DNA of 64,000 bases from VAZQ01 sp963739385 (GTDB taxonomy: Bacteria; Pseudomonadota; Alphaproteobacteria; Rhizobiales; Xanthobacteraceae), in NCBI GenBank assembly GCA_963739385.1, contig CAVUAI010000034.1, positions 62,001-126,000 of the forward strand. Reading direction: 5' to 3'. Below, piece after piece: positions 8,493 to 17,776 of this stretch. The position numbers and the translations under genes were made by a program. Positions within the stretch are counted from its first letter, which is position 1. Every line of letters starts with the position of its first letter. The notes under the pieces are model-generated. The model was not told where the DNA came from and ran no database searches. It saw nothing but the letters and a program-made list of their open reading frames with translations.

Positions 8493-8945
8493 ATGCCGCA
8501 ATTCTCCACCACGCGCCGAGTGCGGCATTCGGCCGCCCGTATGTTCGACCTCGTCGCCGACGTGGAGCGCTACCCGGAATTCGTGCCGCTCTGCCGCTCG
8601 CTCAAGATCCGCAAGCGCATCCCGGAGCCGGAAGGCGTCGAGATCGTGGTTGCCGACATGACGGTCGCCTACAAGTTCATCCGCGAGACGTTTACCAGCC
8701 GCGTCACCCTCGACCGCTCCAATCTGCAGATCCTGGTGGAATATCTCGAGGGCCCGTTCAGCCAGCTCGAAAACCGCTGGACCTTTCATCCGACCGGCGA
8801 GCGCACCTGCGAGGTGGAATTCTTCATCTCGTACGACTTCAAGAGCCGGACGCTGGGCTTGCTCATGGGCACCATGTTCGATGCTGCCTTCCGCCGCTTC
8901 GCCGTGGCGTTCGAACGGCGCGCCGACGCGCTGTATGCGCGGTGA
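8493..8945 (+). CDS. COQ10/RatA-like START-domain protein
   Basis: A 150-residue member of the polyketide cyclase/START family containing mitochondrial COQ10 and bacterial RatA. The diagnostic N-terminus is FDLVADVERYPEFVPLCRSLK. A conserved LxNRWTFHPTGERTCEVEFFISYDF-like beta region (here NRWTFHPTGE ... EVEFFISYDF) and a C-terminal helix FRRFAVAFERRADALY follow. In alphaproteobacteria the likely role is ubiquinone binding or delivery; automated annotation often calls it RatA toxin, which is less likely here. ATG at 8493 is used, with a TTG immediately before it. It follows lipA by 64 bases and converges with the next gene. Confidence 0.88.
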   Translation: MPQFSTTRRVRHSAARMFDLVADVERYPEFVPLCRSLKIRKRIPEPEGVEIVVADMTVAYKFIRETFTSRVTLDRSNLQILVEYLEGPFSQLENRWTFHPTGERTCEVEFFISYDFKSRTLGLLMGTMFDAAFRRFAVAFERRADALYAR

Positions 8946-8975
8946 GCAAGCGTGAGCCGGGAAGGTCCGCGCGGC

Positions 8976-9764
8976 TTACCAGCGCGTGCGCAGATACTCC
9001 TCCACGCATGCCGCCGAGGCCTTCGCATAGGTGCCGCGGCGGCTGACCACCGCCCCGTTCAGGCGGCGAAGGGCGAGAGCCATTTCCGCCGCCTTCGCCG
9101 CCACCGCGATGCCGTTGAGCACCAGCGCCTCGTCGATGATGAAGGGCCGCTCGCGTGCGAACAGCAGCATCGGCAAGCCGCCGGCCGGAATGATGACCTC
9201 GGCCCCAGCGGCCACCAGCGGCCGAACTTGTTCCACGAACTGCGCGCGCGCCTGCGCGTAGCTTGCCTCGTCCGTGAATGCACGCATGAAGCCGGGCAGA
9301 TCCATCCGAATCGCGCGTACGCCGGCCACGCGCTGTTCGAGGCCGTGCACTCGGACTTGCCGCTCATGCCAATCGATGAAGACCGGATCGATCGTCACCA
9401 GGCCGAGCCGGCGCCCCATGCTCAGCGCCGCAAGCATGGTCGCCTCGCCCAGGCCGATCACGGGGATATCGAGTGCACCGCGGATTTCCAGCAAGCCGGG
9501 TTCCTGGAAATGGCCGATGACAAAGGCGTCGTATCCGCTGCGTTCCGCTTCCAGCGCGTGTCGGATCGTTTGCGCGGCGCAACGAAATTCCGTCAAGGGG
9601 TGAAACAGATGGTCGGGAGGATCGAGGCCATGCACCTCGAATCGGATGCCCGGACTCGCGGCGGCGTCGAGCATCGCTTGCAGGCGTTCGATATAGGCCG
9701 CCTGCTGGGTCGGGTGGACGAAGCTCTGATACCAGAGTCGGGCGGGAGGAGGGGGCTCAGCCAT
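8976..9764 (-). CDS. Aspartate/glutamate (hydantoin) racemase family protein
   Basis: A 262-residue protein of the Asp/Glu/hydantoin racemase superfamily. The sequence shows FVIGHFQEPGLLEIRGALDIPVIGLGEA and, in the second lobe, GAEVIIPAGGLPMLL. The first catalytic cysteine position, usually in a GCFGDPG-like loop, reads GHFQEPG, and the second thiol loop reads PAGGLPM. Both cysteines therefore appear replaced, which argues against classical two-base racemase chemistry. It overlaps the cinA stop by 8 bases, so the two are translationally coupled. The 31-base gap to the convergent gene at 8945 leaves little room for a terminator. Confidence 0.75.
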   Translation of the reverse strand: MAEPPPPARLWYQSFVHPTQQAAYIERLQAMLDAAASPGIRFEVHGLDPPDHLFHPLTEFRCAAQTIRHALEAERSGYDAFVIGHFQEPGLLEIRGALDIPVIGLGEATMLAALSMGRRLGLVTIDPVFIDWHERQVRVHGLEQRVAGVRAIRMDLPGFMRAFTDEASYAQARAQFVEQVRPLVAAGAEVIIPAGGLPMLLFARERPFIIDEALVLNGIAVAAKAAEMALALRRLNGAVVSRRGTYAKASAACVEEYLRTRW

Positions 9765-10284
9765 GCAAAGCTCCGAGCGAACGGGAGGGCTCCGTCTCGG
9801 CCAGGTCGTGCAGCATCGCAAGGGCTTCGATGACGGCAGCGCGGCGGACCTGCGCGCGCCCGATATCGCCGTATCTTCGCTCGCGATGGACCAGCCGCCC
9901 GCTGCGCGAGGCTGCGGCGAAGTGCACCAGCCCGACCGGCTTTCCCGCCACTGCGCCGCCCGGTCCCGCAATCCCCGTGATCGAGACGACCAGGTCGACC
10001 GGCGCGTGTGCGAGCGCGCCTTTGGCCATGGCTTCCGCGGTCTCGCGACTGACAGCGCCATGGCTTGCAAGCGTCATCGGCGGGACGCCGAGCATCTCCT
10101 GCTTGGCGCCGTTGCTGTAGGTGACGAAGCTGCGCTCGAACACGTCCGAGGAACCAGGGATTTCCGTCAGCACCGCCGCAACGAGACCGCCGGTACACGA
10201 TTCCGCGGCCGCGATTTTGAGTTGCCTTGTGCGGCATAGATCGAGCAGCGCCCGCGCCCGTTCCGTCAGGTCCTCTTCCGGCAT
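9757..10284 (-). CDS. CinA C-terminal domain protein (nicotinamide-nucleotide amidohydrolase type)
   Basis: A 175-residue stand-alone CinA-C domain (PncC type), which deamidates nicotinamide mononucleotide in pyridine nucleotide recycling. The family signature AAAESCTGGLVAA is near residue 27, followed by FVTYSNGAKQEMLGV and the SITGIAGPGGAVAGKPVGLV loop typical of the active site. The N-terminal molybdopterin-binding-like domain of full CinA is absent, as is common in alphaproteobacteria. ATG at 10284 is chosen: it lies 3 bases past the ispDF stop, with a GGAGAG-like site upstream. An ATG 21 bases earlier would overlap ispDF. Confidence 0.92.
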   Translation of the reverse strand: MPEEDLTERARALLDLCRTRQLKIAAAESCTGGLVAAVLTEIPGSSDVFERSFVTYSNGAKQEMLGVPPMTLASHGAVSRETAEAMAKGALAHAPVDLVVSITGIAGPGGAVAGKPVGLVHFAAASRSGRLVHRERRYGDIGRAQVRRAAVIEALAMLHDLAETEPSRSLGALHG

Positions 10285-10286
10285 CT

Positions 10287-11468
10287 TCAGGGCTCTCCGT
10301 GCCACGGCAGCCGCACGGTTGCATTGGCGAACGCCGCCATGCCTTCGCCCCGGCCCGTAAATCCCATTTTTTCACTTGTGGTCGCCTTGACGCCCACGCG
10401 CTCGACCGGCACGCCGGCGATCTCGGCGACGCGGGCGCGGATCGCGTCGCGATGAGGGCCGATGCGCGGCGCCTCGCAGACGATAGTGACGTCGAGATGG
10501 GCGATGCGTCCGCCGCGGGCGCGCAAGCGCTCGACCGCGAAGGCGAGGAACCGGTCGGAAGAGGCGCCGCGCCATTGCGGGTCGGTCGGTGGGAAATGAA
10601 CGCCGATATCGCCGTCGGCGAGCGCTCCAAGAATCGCGTCCACAAGCGCATGGAGTACGACGTCGGCGTCGGAGTGACCGGACAATCCGCGCCCATGCGA
10701 AATCCGCACGCCGCCCAGCGTGACGTGATCGCCGTCGCCGAACTGATGGACGTCGAAGCCGAATCCGGTGCGCACGTCGCTCAGCGCCGCGAGCTTGACG
10801 GCTTCGGCGCGGGCGAAATCATCGCTCGTGGTGAGCTTCACGTTGGCTGGCTCGCCTTCGAAGGTGGAGACCGTGAGGCCGGCCCATTCGGCGAGCGCGG
10901 CGTCGTCGGTAAAATCGTCGCGGCCCGCGACGTTCGCCCGGCGATGCGCCGCGAGCAAGGCGGCAAAGCGAAAGCCCTGCGGAGTTTGGACCAGGCGCAG
11001 AGGGGCACGATCGAGCGTCCCGGTCACGCGTCCCGCCGGGTCGACGACTTTGACGGTGTCGGTTACGGGAGTCACCGGAATCGCAGCTCCGCTCGCGCGT
11101 GCCGCCGAGATGGCGCGCGCGATCAGGGCGGCGGAGACGAACGGCCGCGCCGCATCGTGCACCAGCACGAGCTCCGGGCCATGGGCTTCCAAGGCCTCCA
11201 GCCCGGCGCGCACCGAGGCTTGGCGCGACGCGCCGCCGGGGACTGCGGGCAAGAGGTCGAGGCCATCAGTTGCCTTCCGAAACAAGTCGGCGTCCTCGGG
11301 GTGGATGACCGGCTGCACCGCCGAAATAGCGCCGTGGCCGGCCAGGGCGGCCAGGCTCGGCCGGATCACCGGCTCGCCCAGGACCTTCCGATACTGCTTG
11401 GGGATATTTCCGCCGGCGCGCAGCCCGCGGCCAGCTGCCACGACGACGGCGGCAACCCTATCTGTCAT
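10287..11468 (-). CDS. ispDF: Bifunctional IspD/IspF isoprenoid biosynthesis enzyme
   Basis: A fusion of 2-C-methyl-D-erythritol 4-phosphate cytidylyltransferase (residues 1 to about 225) and 2-C-methyl-D-erythritol 2,4-cyclodiphosphate synthase (about 230-393) of the non-mevalonate pathway. The IspD motif AAVVVAAGRGLRAGG is at the N-terminus, with LVHDAARPFV in the middle. The IspF part opens with GFGFDVHQFGDGDHVTLGG, carrying the metal-binding Asp and His, and has GHSDADVVLHALVDAI. The fusion is typical of alphaproteobacteria. ATG at 11468 is preferred over one 30 bases upstream because it matches IspD starts. It is divergent from dusB and probably the first gene of an ispDF-cinA-racemase operon. 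Confidence 0.95.
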   Translation of the reverse strand: MTDRVAAVVVAAGRGLRAGGNIPKQYRKVLGEPVIRPSLAALAGHGAISAVQPVIHPEDADLFRKATDGLDLLPAVPGGASRQASVRAGLEALEAHGPELVLVHDAARPFVSAALIARAISAARASGAAIPVTPVTDTVKVVDPAGRVTGTLDRAPLRLVQTPQGFRFAALLAAHRRANVAGRDDFTDDAALAEWAGLTVSTFEGEPANVKLTTSDDFARAEAVKLAALSDVRTGFGFDVHQFGDGDHVTLGGVRISHGRGLSGHSDADVVLHALVDAILGALADGDIGVHFPPTDPQWRGASSDRFLAFAVERLRARGGRIAHLDVTIVCEAPRIGPHRDAIRARVAEIAGVPVERVGVKATTSEKMGFTGRGEGMAAFANATVRLPWHGEP

Positions 11469-11591
11469 GGAACGACCTGAAAGATGACGTTGCATCACGG
11501 CTTTAGCGCGTCCTGGCGGGAGCGCAAACCGGATTTGAGGCGGTCATTGGCGCGTTCTTGATCAATCCCATGAATTTTTGCAGTGCAGCAC

Positions 11592-11619
11592 TTGCGTGCT
11601 CCCGAAGATTGGCTAAACT
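11592..11619 (+). promoter_or_regulatory. Candidate sigma-70 promoter for dusB-ntrBC
   Basis: TTGCGT (11592-11597) and TAAACT (11614-11619) are separated by 16 bases. They lie 47 bases before the GTG start of dusB, within the 197-base divergent gap with ispDF. A ribosome site AGGGA follows at 11655-11659. Assigned from spacing and consensus only; transcription start data would be needed to confirm it. Confidence 0.4.
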
Positions 11620-11665
11620 CTATGCAGCCGGAGAGCGCCGCCTAATTCGTGTGCAGGGACGCTAA

Positions 11666-12709
11666 GTGCCTTCGTTTACCGTTCTTTCTCGCCCATTGCC
11701 CCTCGTGATCGGCACCGTCCCGCTGCCGAACCGAGTCATTCTGGCGCCGATGTCGGGCGTCACCGACGCCCCGTTCCGACGGCTGGTTGCGCGCCTCGGA
11801 GCAGGACTGGTCGTCTCCGAGATGACCGCGAGCGACGCGCTCGCCGAAGGCTGCCCGCAAGCCCTGCTGCGTGCCGAAGGTCGTGGCCTGGATACGCACG
11901 TGGTGCAATTGGCCGGCTGCGAGGCGCGTTGGATGAGGGAGGCGGCCTGGGTCGCCGAAGCGTCCGGGGCCGCCATCGTCGACATCAACATGGGTTGTCC
12001 CGCCCGGCATGTGACGGGAGGCCAATCGGGCTCGGCGCTGATGCGTGATCTCGACCACGCGCTGTCGCTGATCGACGCAACCGTCGCGGCCGTATCGGTG
12101 CCGGTGACGCTCAAGATGCGGCTCGGATGGGACGATCGCACGATCAACGCGCCCGAGCTTGCCCGCCGCGCTCAGGATGCGGGCGTGCAAATGATCACCG
12201 TGCATGGGCGAACGCGCTGCCAGTTCTACCGCGGCCGGGCCGACTGGACGGCGGTGCGGGCGGTGAAGGACTGCGTCTCGATTCCAGTCGTGGTCAACGG
12301 TGACATTCGCACATGCGCTGACGCGGTTGCTGCCCTCGCCGCGTCCGGCGCCGATGCCGTCATGATCGGGCGCGGCGCGCAAGGCCGTCCTTGGCTGCCC
12401 GGACAGATCGGCCGCCAGCTTGCCTCCGGCCGACGCGAGAGCGCACCGACGCTCGCCATGCAATCGGCCATCGTCGACCGCCTGTACGAGGACATGCTCT
12501 CGCATCATGGCCGCGCCATCGGCTGCCGCCACGCCCGCAAGCATCTTGGTTGGGCGCTCGATGCGGCTGCCGAGACCGCCGGCGCGCCCGGCGCGCTGCT
12601 CAAGGCTCACCGCGCGCGCGTGCTGACGGCCGACGATCCGAAGATGGTCCGCCGCCACCTTGCGCAGGCCTATGCCGAGTTCGCCGGTGGTGAGAGGAAA
12701 GCCGCATGA
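11666..12709 (+). CDS. dusB: tRNA-dihydrouridine synthase (DusB/NifR3)
   Basis: A flavin enzyme that reduces uridines in tRNA to dihydrouridine. The FMN-binding TIM barrel starts VILAPMSGVTDAPFRRL. It has the catalytic-cysteine segment VDINMGCPARHV, then KMRLGWDD, TVHGRTRCQFYRG and the GADAVMIGRGAQGRPW phosphate site. Its 347 residues are usual. The start is GTG at 11666 with AGGGA six bases upstream; no suitable ATG exists before the barrel motif. Its stop overlaps the ntrB start as ATGA, the classic nifR3-ntrB-ntrC operon arrangement. Confidence 0.95.
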   Translation: MPSFTVLSRPLPLVIGTVPLPNRVILAPMSGVTDAPFRRLVARLGAGLVVSEMTASDALAEGCPQALLRAEGRGLDTHVVQLAGCEARWMREAAWVAEASGAAIVDINMGCPARHVTGGQSGSALMRDLDHALSLIDATVAAVSVPVTLKMRLGWDDRTINAPELARRAQDAGVQMITVHGRTRCQFYRGRADWTAVRAVKDCVSIPVVVNGDIRTCADAVAALAASGADAVMIGRGAQGRPWLPGQIGRQLASGRRESAPTLAMQSAIVDRLYEDMLSHHGRAIGCRHARKHLGWALDAAAETAGAPGALLKAHRARVLTADDPKMVRRHLAQAYAEFAGGERKAA

Positions 12710-13848
12710 GCCGGCACGAGCTCAAGCCGACGCCTATGCCGACGCTCCCGTCCGGCACGTCGGACGCCGTTCTCGACGCGCTCCCGCATCCCGTGATCAT
12801 GGTCTCGGCCGATGGGCGGATCGCAAATGCGAACGCGGCAGCCGAATCGTTCTTCGAAGCGTCATTGCCGTTGCTGCGGCGTCACCGGCTGGGCGATCTG
12901 GTTCCGTTCGGCAGCCCCTTGCTCGCGCTCATCGAGCAGGTGCGTGCGCGCGGCGCCGCGGTCAACGAATACAAGGTCGATCTCGGCACGCCGCGCAATC
13001 CCGGCGAGCGGCTGGTCGACCTGCACGTCGCGCCGCTGCCCGAGCGGCCCGACCACGTGGTGGTCATGCTGCAGGAGCGCACGATCGCCGACAAGATGGA
13101 TCGTCAGCTCACCCATCGCGGCGCCGCGCGTTCGGTCACCGCGCTGGCCGCCATGCTTGCGCACGAGATCAAGAACCCGCTCTCGGGCATTCGCGGAGCC
13201 GCGCAACTACTCGAGCAATCGGTCGGCGACGACGATCGTGGCTTGACACGGCTCATCTGCGACGAGGCCGACCGTATCGTGAAGCTCGTCGACCGCATGG
13301 AGGTGTTTACCGACGAGCGGCCGGTCGAGCGCGAATCCGTCAACATCCATGTCGTGCTGGAGCATGTGAAGCGCCTGACGCATTCGGGAGTCGCGCGCCA
13401 TATCAAGTTCGTCGAGGACTACGATCCGTCGCTGCCGCCCGTGCTCGCCAATCGCGACCAGCTCATCCAGGTCTTTCTCAATCTTGTGAAGAACGCGGCC
13501 GAAGCGATCGGGGAAAATGCGAGCGACGGCGAAATTCAGCTCACGACCGCCTTTCGCCCCGGTGTGCGATTGTCGCTGCCGGGAAGCAAGGCGCGCGTGT
13601 CTTTGCCGCTCGAATTTTGCGTCAAGGACAACGGACCGGGCGTGCCCGAGGACCTGTTGCCCCATTTGTTCGACCCGTTCGTGACGACGAAACCGACTGG
13701 ATCAGGCCTCGGCCTCGCGCTGGTGTCGAAGATCGTCGGCGATCACGGCGGCATCATCGAATGCGAGTCGCAACCGCGACGAACTGTCTTTCGCGTGCTT
13801 ATGCCCATGTTCCTGGGTGCCGACGCCGAGCCGGGCGACGCTGCCTAG
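12706..13848 (+). CDS. ntrB: Nitrogen regulation sensor kinase NtrB (GlnL)
   Basis: A cytosolic two-component kinase/phosphatase that controls NtrC according to PII protein status. Residues 20-130 form a PAS domain. The H-box is LAHEIKNPLSGIRGAAQLLE with the phosphorylated His153. The N-box is FLNLVKNAAEAI, and the G-boxes are KDNGPGVPEDLLPHLFDPF and GSGLGLALV. No transmembrane helix is present, as expected. It overlaps dusB by 4 bases and ends 12 bases before ntrC. Confidence 0.96.
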   Translation: MSRHELKPTPMPTLPSGTSDAVLDALPHPVIMVSADGRIANANAAAESFFEASLPLLRRHRLGDLVPFGSPLLALIEQVRARGAAVNEYKVDLGTPRNPGERLVDLHVAPLPERPDHVVVMLQERTIADKMDRQLTHRGAARSVTALAAMLAHEIKNPLSGIRGAAQLLEQSVGDDDRGLTRLICDEADRIVKLVDRMEVFTDERPVERESVNIHVVLEHVKRLTHSGVARHIKFVEDYDPSLPPVLANRDQLIQVFLNLVKNAAEAIGENASDGEIQLTTAFRPGVRLSLPGSKARVSLPLEFCVKDNGPGVPEDLLPHLFDPFVTTKPTGSGLGLALVSKIVGDHGGIIECESQPRRTVFRVLMPMFLGADAEPGDAA

Positions 13849-13860
13849 AGAGGAATGCCA

Positions 13861-15303
13861 ATGCCCGCTGGAAATATTCTGGTGGCGGATGACGATGCAG
13901 CAATCCGCACCGTCCTCAACCAGGCGCTGTCGCGTGCCGGTTACGAAGTGCGCTCGACCAGCAATGCCGCCACGCTGTGGCGCTGGGTCAGCCAAGGGGA
14001 GGGCGATCTCGTCATCACCGATGTGGTGATGCCCGACGAGAACGCGTTCGACCTCCTGCCGCGCATCAAGAAGCTGCGGCCGGAACTGCCCGTGATCATC
14101 ATGAGCGCACAGAATACATTCATGACCGCGGTGCGCGCGTCCGAACGCGGCGCCTACGAATATCTGCCCAAACCGTTCGACCTCAAGGAGCTTATTGCCA
14201 TCGTCGGCCGCGCGCTGTCGGAACCGAAGGAGCGCGCGCGTCCGGCGGCGAAGGCGGAGGATTTCGAATCCATACCGCTGGTGGGCCGCTCGCCCGCCAT
14301 GCAGGAAATCTATCGGGTGCTCGCCCGGCTGATGCAGACCGACCTCACGGTCATGATCACCGGCAAATCCGGAACCGGCAAGGAATTGGTGGCGCGTGCG
14401 CTGCACGACTACGGCAAACGCCGCAGCGGTCCGTTTGTGGCCATCAACATGGCGGCGATCCCGCGCGACCTGATCGAGTCGGAACTGTTCGGCCACGAGA
14501 AGGGGGCGTTTACCGGCGCCAACAGCCGCAGTTCCGGCCGCTTCGAACAGGCCGAAGGCGGTACACTGTTCCTCGACGAGATCGGCGACATGCCGATGGA
14601 GGCGCAGACGCGTCTTTTGCGCGTGCTGCAGCAGGGCGAATATACCACAGTCGGGGGGCGCACGCCGATCAAGGCCGATGTGCGCATCATCGCGGCCACC
14701 AACAAGGACCTGCGCATTCTCATTCAGCAGGGTTTGTTCCGCGAGGATCTCTTCTTCCGCCTCAACGTGGTGCCTTTGCGCCTGCCGCCCCTGCGCGAAC
14801 GCATCGAGGATGTGCCGGACTTGATCCGCCACTTCTTCGCGCAGGTGGAACGCGAGGGCCTGCCGGCCAAGCAGCTCGACCAGGCCGCACTGGACCGGCT
14901 TAAGCGTCACCGCTGGCCGGGGAACGTGCGCGAACTTGAAAACCTGGCTCGCCGGCTCTCCGCGCTCTACCCGCAGGAAACCATTGCGGCCGCCGTCATC
15001 GATGCCGAGCTGTCGCAGCCGGCCATGGTCTCGACCACCGACGAGCCGCGAGCGGAGGAAGGCCTTTCCGCCGCCGTGGAGCGCCACCTGGCGTCCTATT
15101 TCGCTGGCTTCGGCGACGAGTTGCCTCCGCCCGGCCTCTATCACCGGGTGTTGCGGGAGATCGAGCACCCCCTCCTGTCGGTCACGCTCGCCGCCACCCG
15201 TGGCAACCAGATCCGCGCCGCCGACCTGCTCGGGGTCAATCGCAATACGTTGCGCAAGAAAATCCGCGATCTCGACATCCAGGTTTTCCGCAGCAGTAGT
15301 TGA
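13861..15303 (+). CDS. ntrC: Nitrogen regulation response regulator NtrC (GlnG)
   Basis: A sigma-54 enhancer-binding activator of nitrogen-limitation genes. It has a receiver domain with LVADDDAAIR and phospho-acceptor Asp54 in ITDVVMPDEN. An AAA+ domain carries Walker A GKSGTGKELVARALHD, the sigma-54 contact loop GAFTGA, Walker B GGTLFLDEIGDMP and an RFREDLFFRL-like sensor region. A C-terminal Fis-type helix-turn-helix contains GNQIRAADLLGVNRNTLRKK. Two ATGs are possible. The one at 13861 has AGAGAGG seven bases upstream, while that at 13855 abuts the ribosome site, so 13861 is used. Confidence 0.96.
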   Translation: MPAGNILVADDDAAIRTVLNQALSRAGYEVRSTSNAATLWRWVSQGEGDLVITDVVMPDENAFDLLPRIKKLRPELPVIIMSAQNTFMTAVRASERGAYEYLPKPFDLKELIAIVGRALSEPKERARPAAKAEDFESIPLVGRSPAMQEIYRVLARLMQTDLTVMITGKSGTGKELVARALHDYGKRRSGPFVAINMAAIPRDLIESELFGHEKGAFTGANSRSSGRFEQAEGGTLFLDEIGDMPMEAQTRLLRVLQQGEYTTVGGRTPIKADVRIIAATNKDLRILIQQGLFREDLFFRLNVVPLRLPPLRERIEDVPDLIRHFFAQVEREGLPAKQLDQAALDRLKRHRWPGNVRELENLARRLSALYPQETIAAAVIDAELSQPAMVSTTDEPRAEEGLSAAVERHLASYFAGFGDELPPPGLYHRVLREIEHPLLSVTLAATRGNQIRAADLLGVNRNTLRKKIRDLDIQVFRSSS

Positions 15304-15367
15304 GGCGCCGACCATGGTTTTCTGCATGGTGCCTATCGGCCACAGCCGGGTACCGCACGCCCCGGAA

Positions 15368-15396
15368 TTGTCGCAATCCAGCAACATTGTTGTATA
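15368..15396 (+). promoter_or_regulatory. Candidate sigma-70 promoter for ntrYX
   Basis: TTGTCG (15368-15373) and TGTATA (15391-15396) have a 17-base spacer, in the 193-base gap between the ntrC stop and the ntrY start. The A/T-rich TGTATAAAAG is the only such stretch in the gap. Supported by consensus alone. Confidence 0.4.
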
Positions 15397-15496
15397 AAAG
15401 CATCAGTTGAGGATGCTTCGGTCGGGCTGGGGGCGCCCAAACGAGCGTGTCGGTTCACGCACGGTAGCGGGTTCCCGTTTGGGACGAGACGAGCTG

Positions 15497-17773
15497 ATGA
15501 CCAACGTCGGCCAGGCCGCCACCGCTGAACTGGTGAGCGCTGCTGCTGCTCCGGCACCGGGATGGCTCCCGCGAGCGCTTGGCCTTGGGGCGGTCGCGCT
15601 GGCCCTGCTCTCTGCCCTGGTAACCTTCGTCGTGCTCGCGGGCCTCACGCCGATCCCGCCGACCCACGAGGTCGTGGTGTCGCTCCTGGCCGCCAATGCG
15701 TTCACGGTCTTCCTGCTCGTTCTGGTGATCGCACGCGAGGTTTGGGGCGTCGTGCAGGCGAGACGGCGCGGACGCGCGGCCGCGCGTCTCCACGTGCGTA
15801 TCGTTGCCTTGTTCTCCATCATCGCCGCGGTGCCCGCTGTTCTCGTCGCCGTAGTCGCCAGCGTGACCCTCGATCGCGGCCTCGACCGCCTGTTCTCGCA
15901 GCAGACCCAATCGATCGTCGAGAACTCGCTGATGGTCGCCGATGCCTATGTGCGCGAGCACGTCCAGTTTGCGCGCGCCGACAGCATCTCGATCGCAATC
16001 GAGCTTGCCCGTGCCAAACCTCTGTTCGACCAGTCGCGTGATCAGTTTCATCAGTTTCTCGCGGCGCAAGCATCGATCCGCGGGTTGCCCGCGGTCATGC
16101 TGCTCGACAAGGACCTCAACGTGGTCGATCAGGTCGACACGCAGGTCAACCAGACGTTCGTGAAGCCATCCACTGAAGTGCTTGCCGGCATCAACGACAC
16201 CGAGCCGCAGGTCGCGATGTTCCTCGATTCCAACTACGTTGCGGCCATCATCAAGCTGCGCGGATACAAGGACATCTATCTCTACACTGCGCGCCTGCTC
16301 GATCCGCGCGTGCTTGCGCAACTGCGGGCGACGCAAGCCGGCGTTGCGCAATACGCCGATCTTTCGGCGCGTCGCGTGGGCATCCAGATCGCATTCGGAC
16401 TGATGTACACCGTGATCGCGCTGATCGTGTTGCTCTCGGCGGTCTGGATCGGGTTGAACTTCGCCAATTACCTGGTGGCACCGATCCGCCGCCTGATCGG
16501 CGCGGCCCAAGTGGTGTCGACGGGCAATCTCTACGTTCAGGTGCCGACGCGCCGCTCCGAAGGAGACCTCGCGCAACTGGGCGAAACCTTCAACAAAATG
16601 ACGCAGGAGCTGCGCACCCAGCGCGACGACATTGTGCGCGCGCGCGATCTTATCGATAGTCGCCGTCGCTTCACCGAAGCCGTGCTGGCGGGAGCCAGCG
16701 CCGGGGTCATCGGCGTCGATGTCGACAGCTGCATCAGCATCCTCAACCGCTCCGCCGAGCAGCTGATCGGGTGCTCCGAAGCGGACGCGCTCGGGCGGCC
16801 GCTCACCGAAATTGTCCCCGAGCTGGCCGATATGTTCACCGCCGCGCGCTCCGGCGTGCAGCGCCTGGTGCAGGGGCAGGTGACGATCAACCGCAACGGC
16901 CGCGAGCGCAACCTGTCTGTCCGCGTCACCAGTGAACAGTCCGGCGCGGCGGAGGGCGGCTATGTGCTGACGCTCGACGACATCACCGAGCTCGTCACCG
17001 CGCAGCGCACCTCCGCCTGGGCCGATGTCGCCCGCCGCATTGCGCACGAGATCAAGAACCCGCTCACCCCGATCCAGCTTTCCGCAGAGCGCTTGCGCCG
17101 GAAATATGGGGGCATGATCAAGGAGGACGGGGGCATCTTCCAACAATGCACCGATACCATCGTTCGCCAGGTCGACGACATCAAGCGCATGGTGGATGAG
17201 TTCTCGCGCTTTGCCCGCATGCCGAAGCCGGTGATGGCGGCCGAGGACGTGGCCGACACGGTGCGTCAGGTCGTGTTCCTGCAACGCGTCGGCAATGCCG
17301 ACATCGACATCGACGTCGAAATTGCCGAGGATCCGATGCCTGCGCGCTTCGACCGCCGGCTCATCTCCCAGGCGCTGACGAATATCATCAAGAATGCCAC
17401 CGAAGCGGTCGCCGCCGTGCCGCCCGCCGAGCTCGGCCGGGGACATATCCATGTCTGGGCCGGCCGTGACGGCGCCGACATCGTTATCGACATCATCGAC
17501 AACGGCATCGGATTGCCGAAAGAGAATCGCAGCCGGTTGCTCGAGCCCTATGTCACGACGCGCGAGAAGGGTACTGGGCTCGGTCTTGCGATCGTCGGAC
17601 GCATCCTCGAGGACCACGGCGGGCGCATCGAGCTCGGCGATGCCGCGGACCGTATCCCCGGCCAGCGCGGCGCCTGGATGCGATTGCGTTTTGCCGCGGA
17701 GGGTGGTGCGGCCTCGAACGAGGTGCAGCCCGCACGTCAAGCTGAAACTCCTCACCTCGCGACGAATGTTTAA
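15497..17773 (+). CDS. ntrY: Membrane sensor histidine kinase NtrY
   Basis: The transmembrane kinase partner of NtrX, linked in alphaproteobacteria to nitrogen and redox or envelope signals. Two hydrophobic segments occur near the N-terminus and a third just before a large periplasmic loop. A fourth membrane helix (FGLMYTVIALIVLLSAVWIG) precedes a HAMP domain (APIRRLIGAAQVVSTGNL). Then come a PAS domain, the H-box IAHEIKNPLTPIQLSAERLR (His517), the N-box ALTNIIKNATEAV and the G-box GTGLGLAIVGRILEDHGG. The start is uncertain: ATG 15497 is used here, but ATG 15413 is also in frame and would add 28 residues. ntrX follows 3 bases later. Confidence 0.93.
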   Translation: MTNVGQAATAELVSAAAAPAPGWLPRALGLGAVALALLSALVTFVVLAGLTPIPPTHEVVVSLLAANAFTVFLLVLVIAREVWGVVQARRRGRAAARLHVRIVALFSIIAAVPAVLVAVVASVTLDRGLDRLFSQQTQSIVENSLMVADAYVREHVQFARADSISIAIELARAKPLFDQSRDQFHQFLAAQASIRGLPAVMLLDKDLNVVDQVDTQVNQTFVKPSTEVLAGINDTEPQVAMFLDSNYVAAIIKLRGYKDIYLYTARLLDPRVLAQLRATQAGVAQYADLSARRVGIQIAFGLMYTVIALIVLLSAVWIGLNFANYLVAPIRRLIGAAQVVSTGNLYVQVPTRRSEGDLAQLGETFNKMTQELRTQRDDIVRARDLIDSRRRFTEAVLAGASAGVIGVDVDSCISILNRSAEQLIGCSEADALGRPLTEIVPELADMFTAARSGVQRLVQGQVTINRNGRERNLSVRVTSEQSGAAEGGYVLTLDDITELVTAQRTSAWADVARRIAHEIKNPLTPIQLSAERLRRKYGGMIKEDGGIFQQCTDTIVRQVDDIKRMVDEFSRFARMPKPVMAAEDVADTVRQVVFLQRVGNADIDIDVEIAEDPMPARFDRRLISQALTNIIKNATEAVAAVPPAELGRGHIHVWAGRDGADIVIDIIDNGIGLPKENRSRLLEPYVTTREKGTGLGLAIVGRILEDHGGRIELGDAADRIPGQRGAWMRLRFAAEGGAASNEVQPARQAETPHLATNV

Positions 17774-17776
17774 ACC

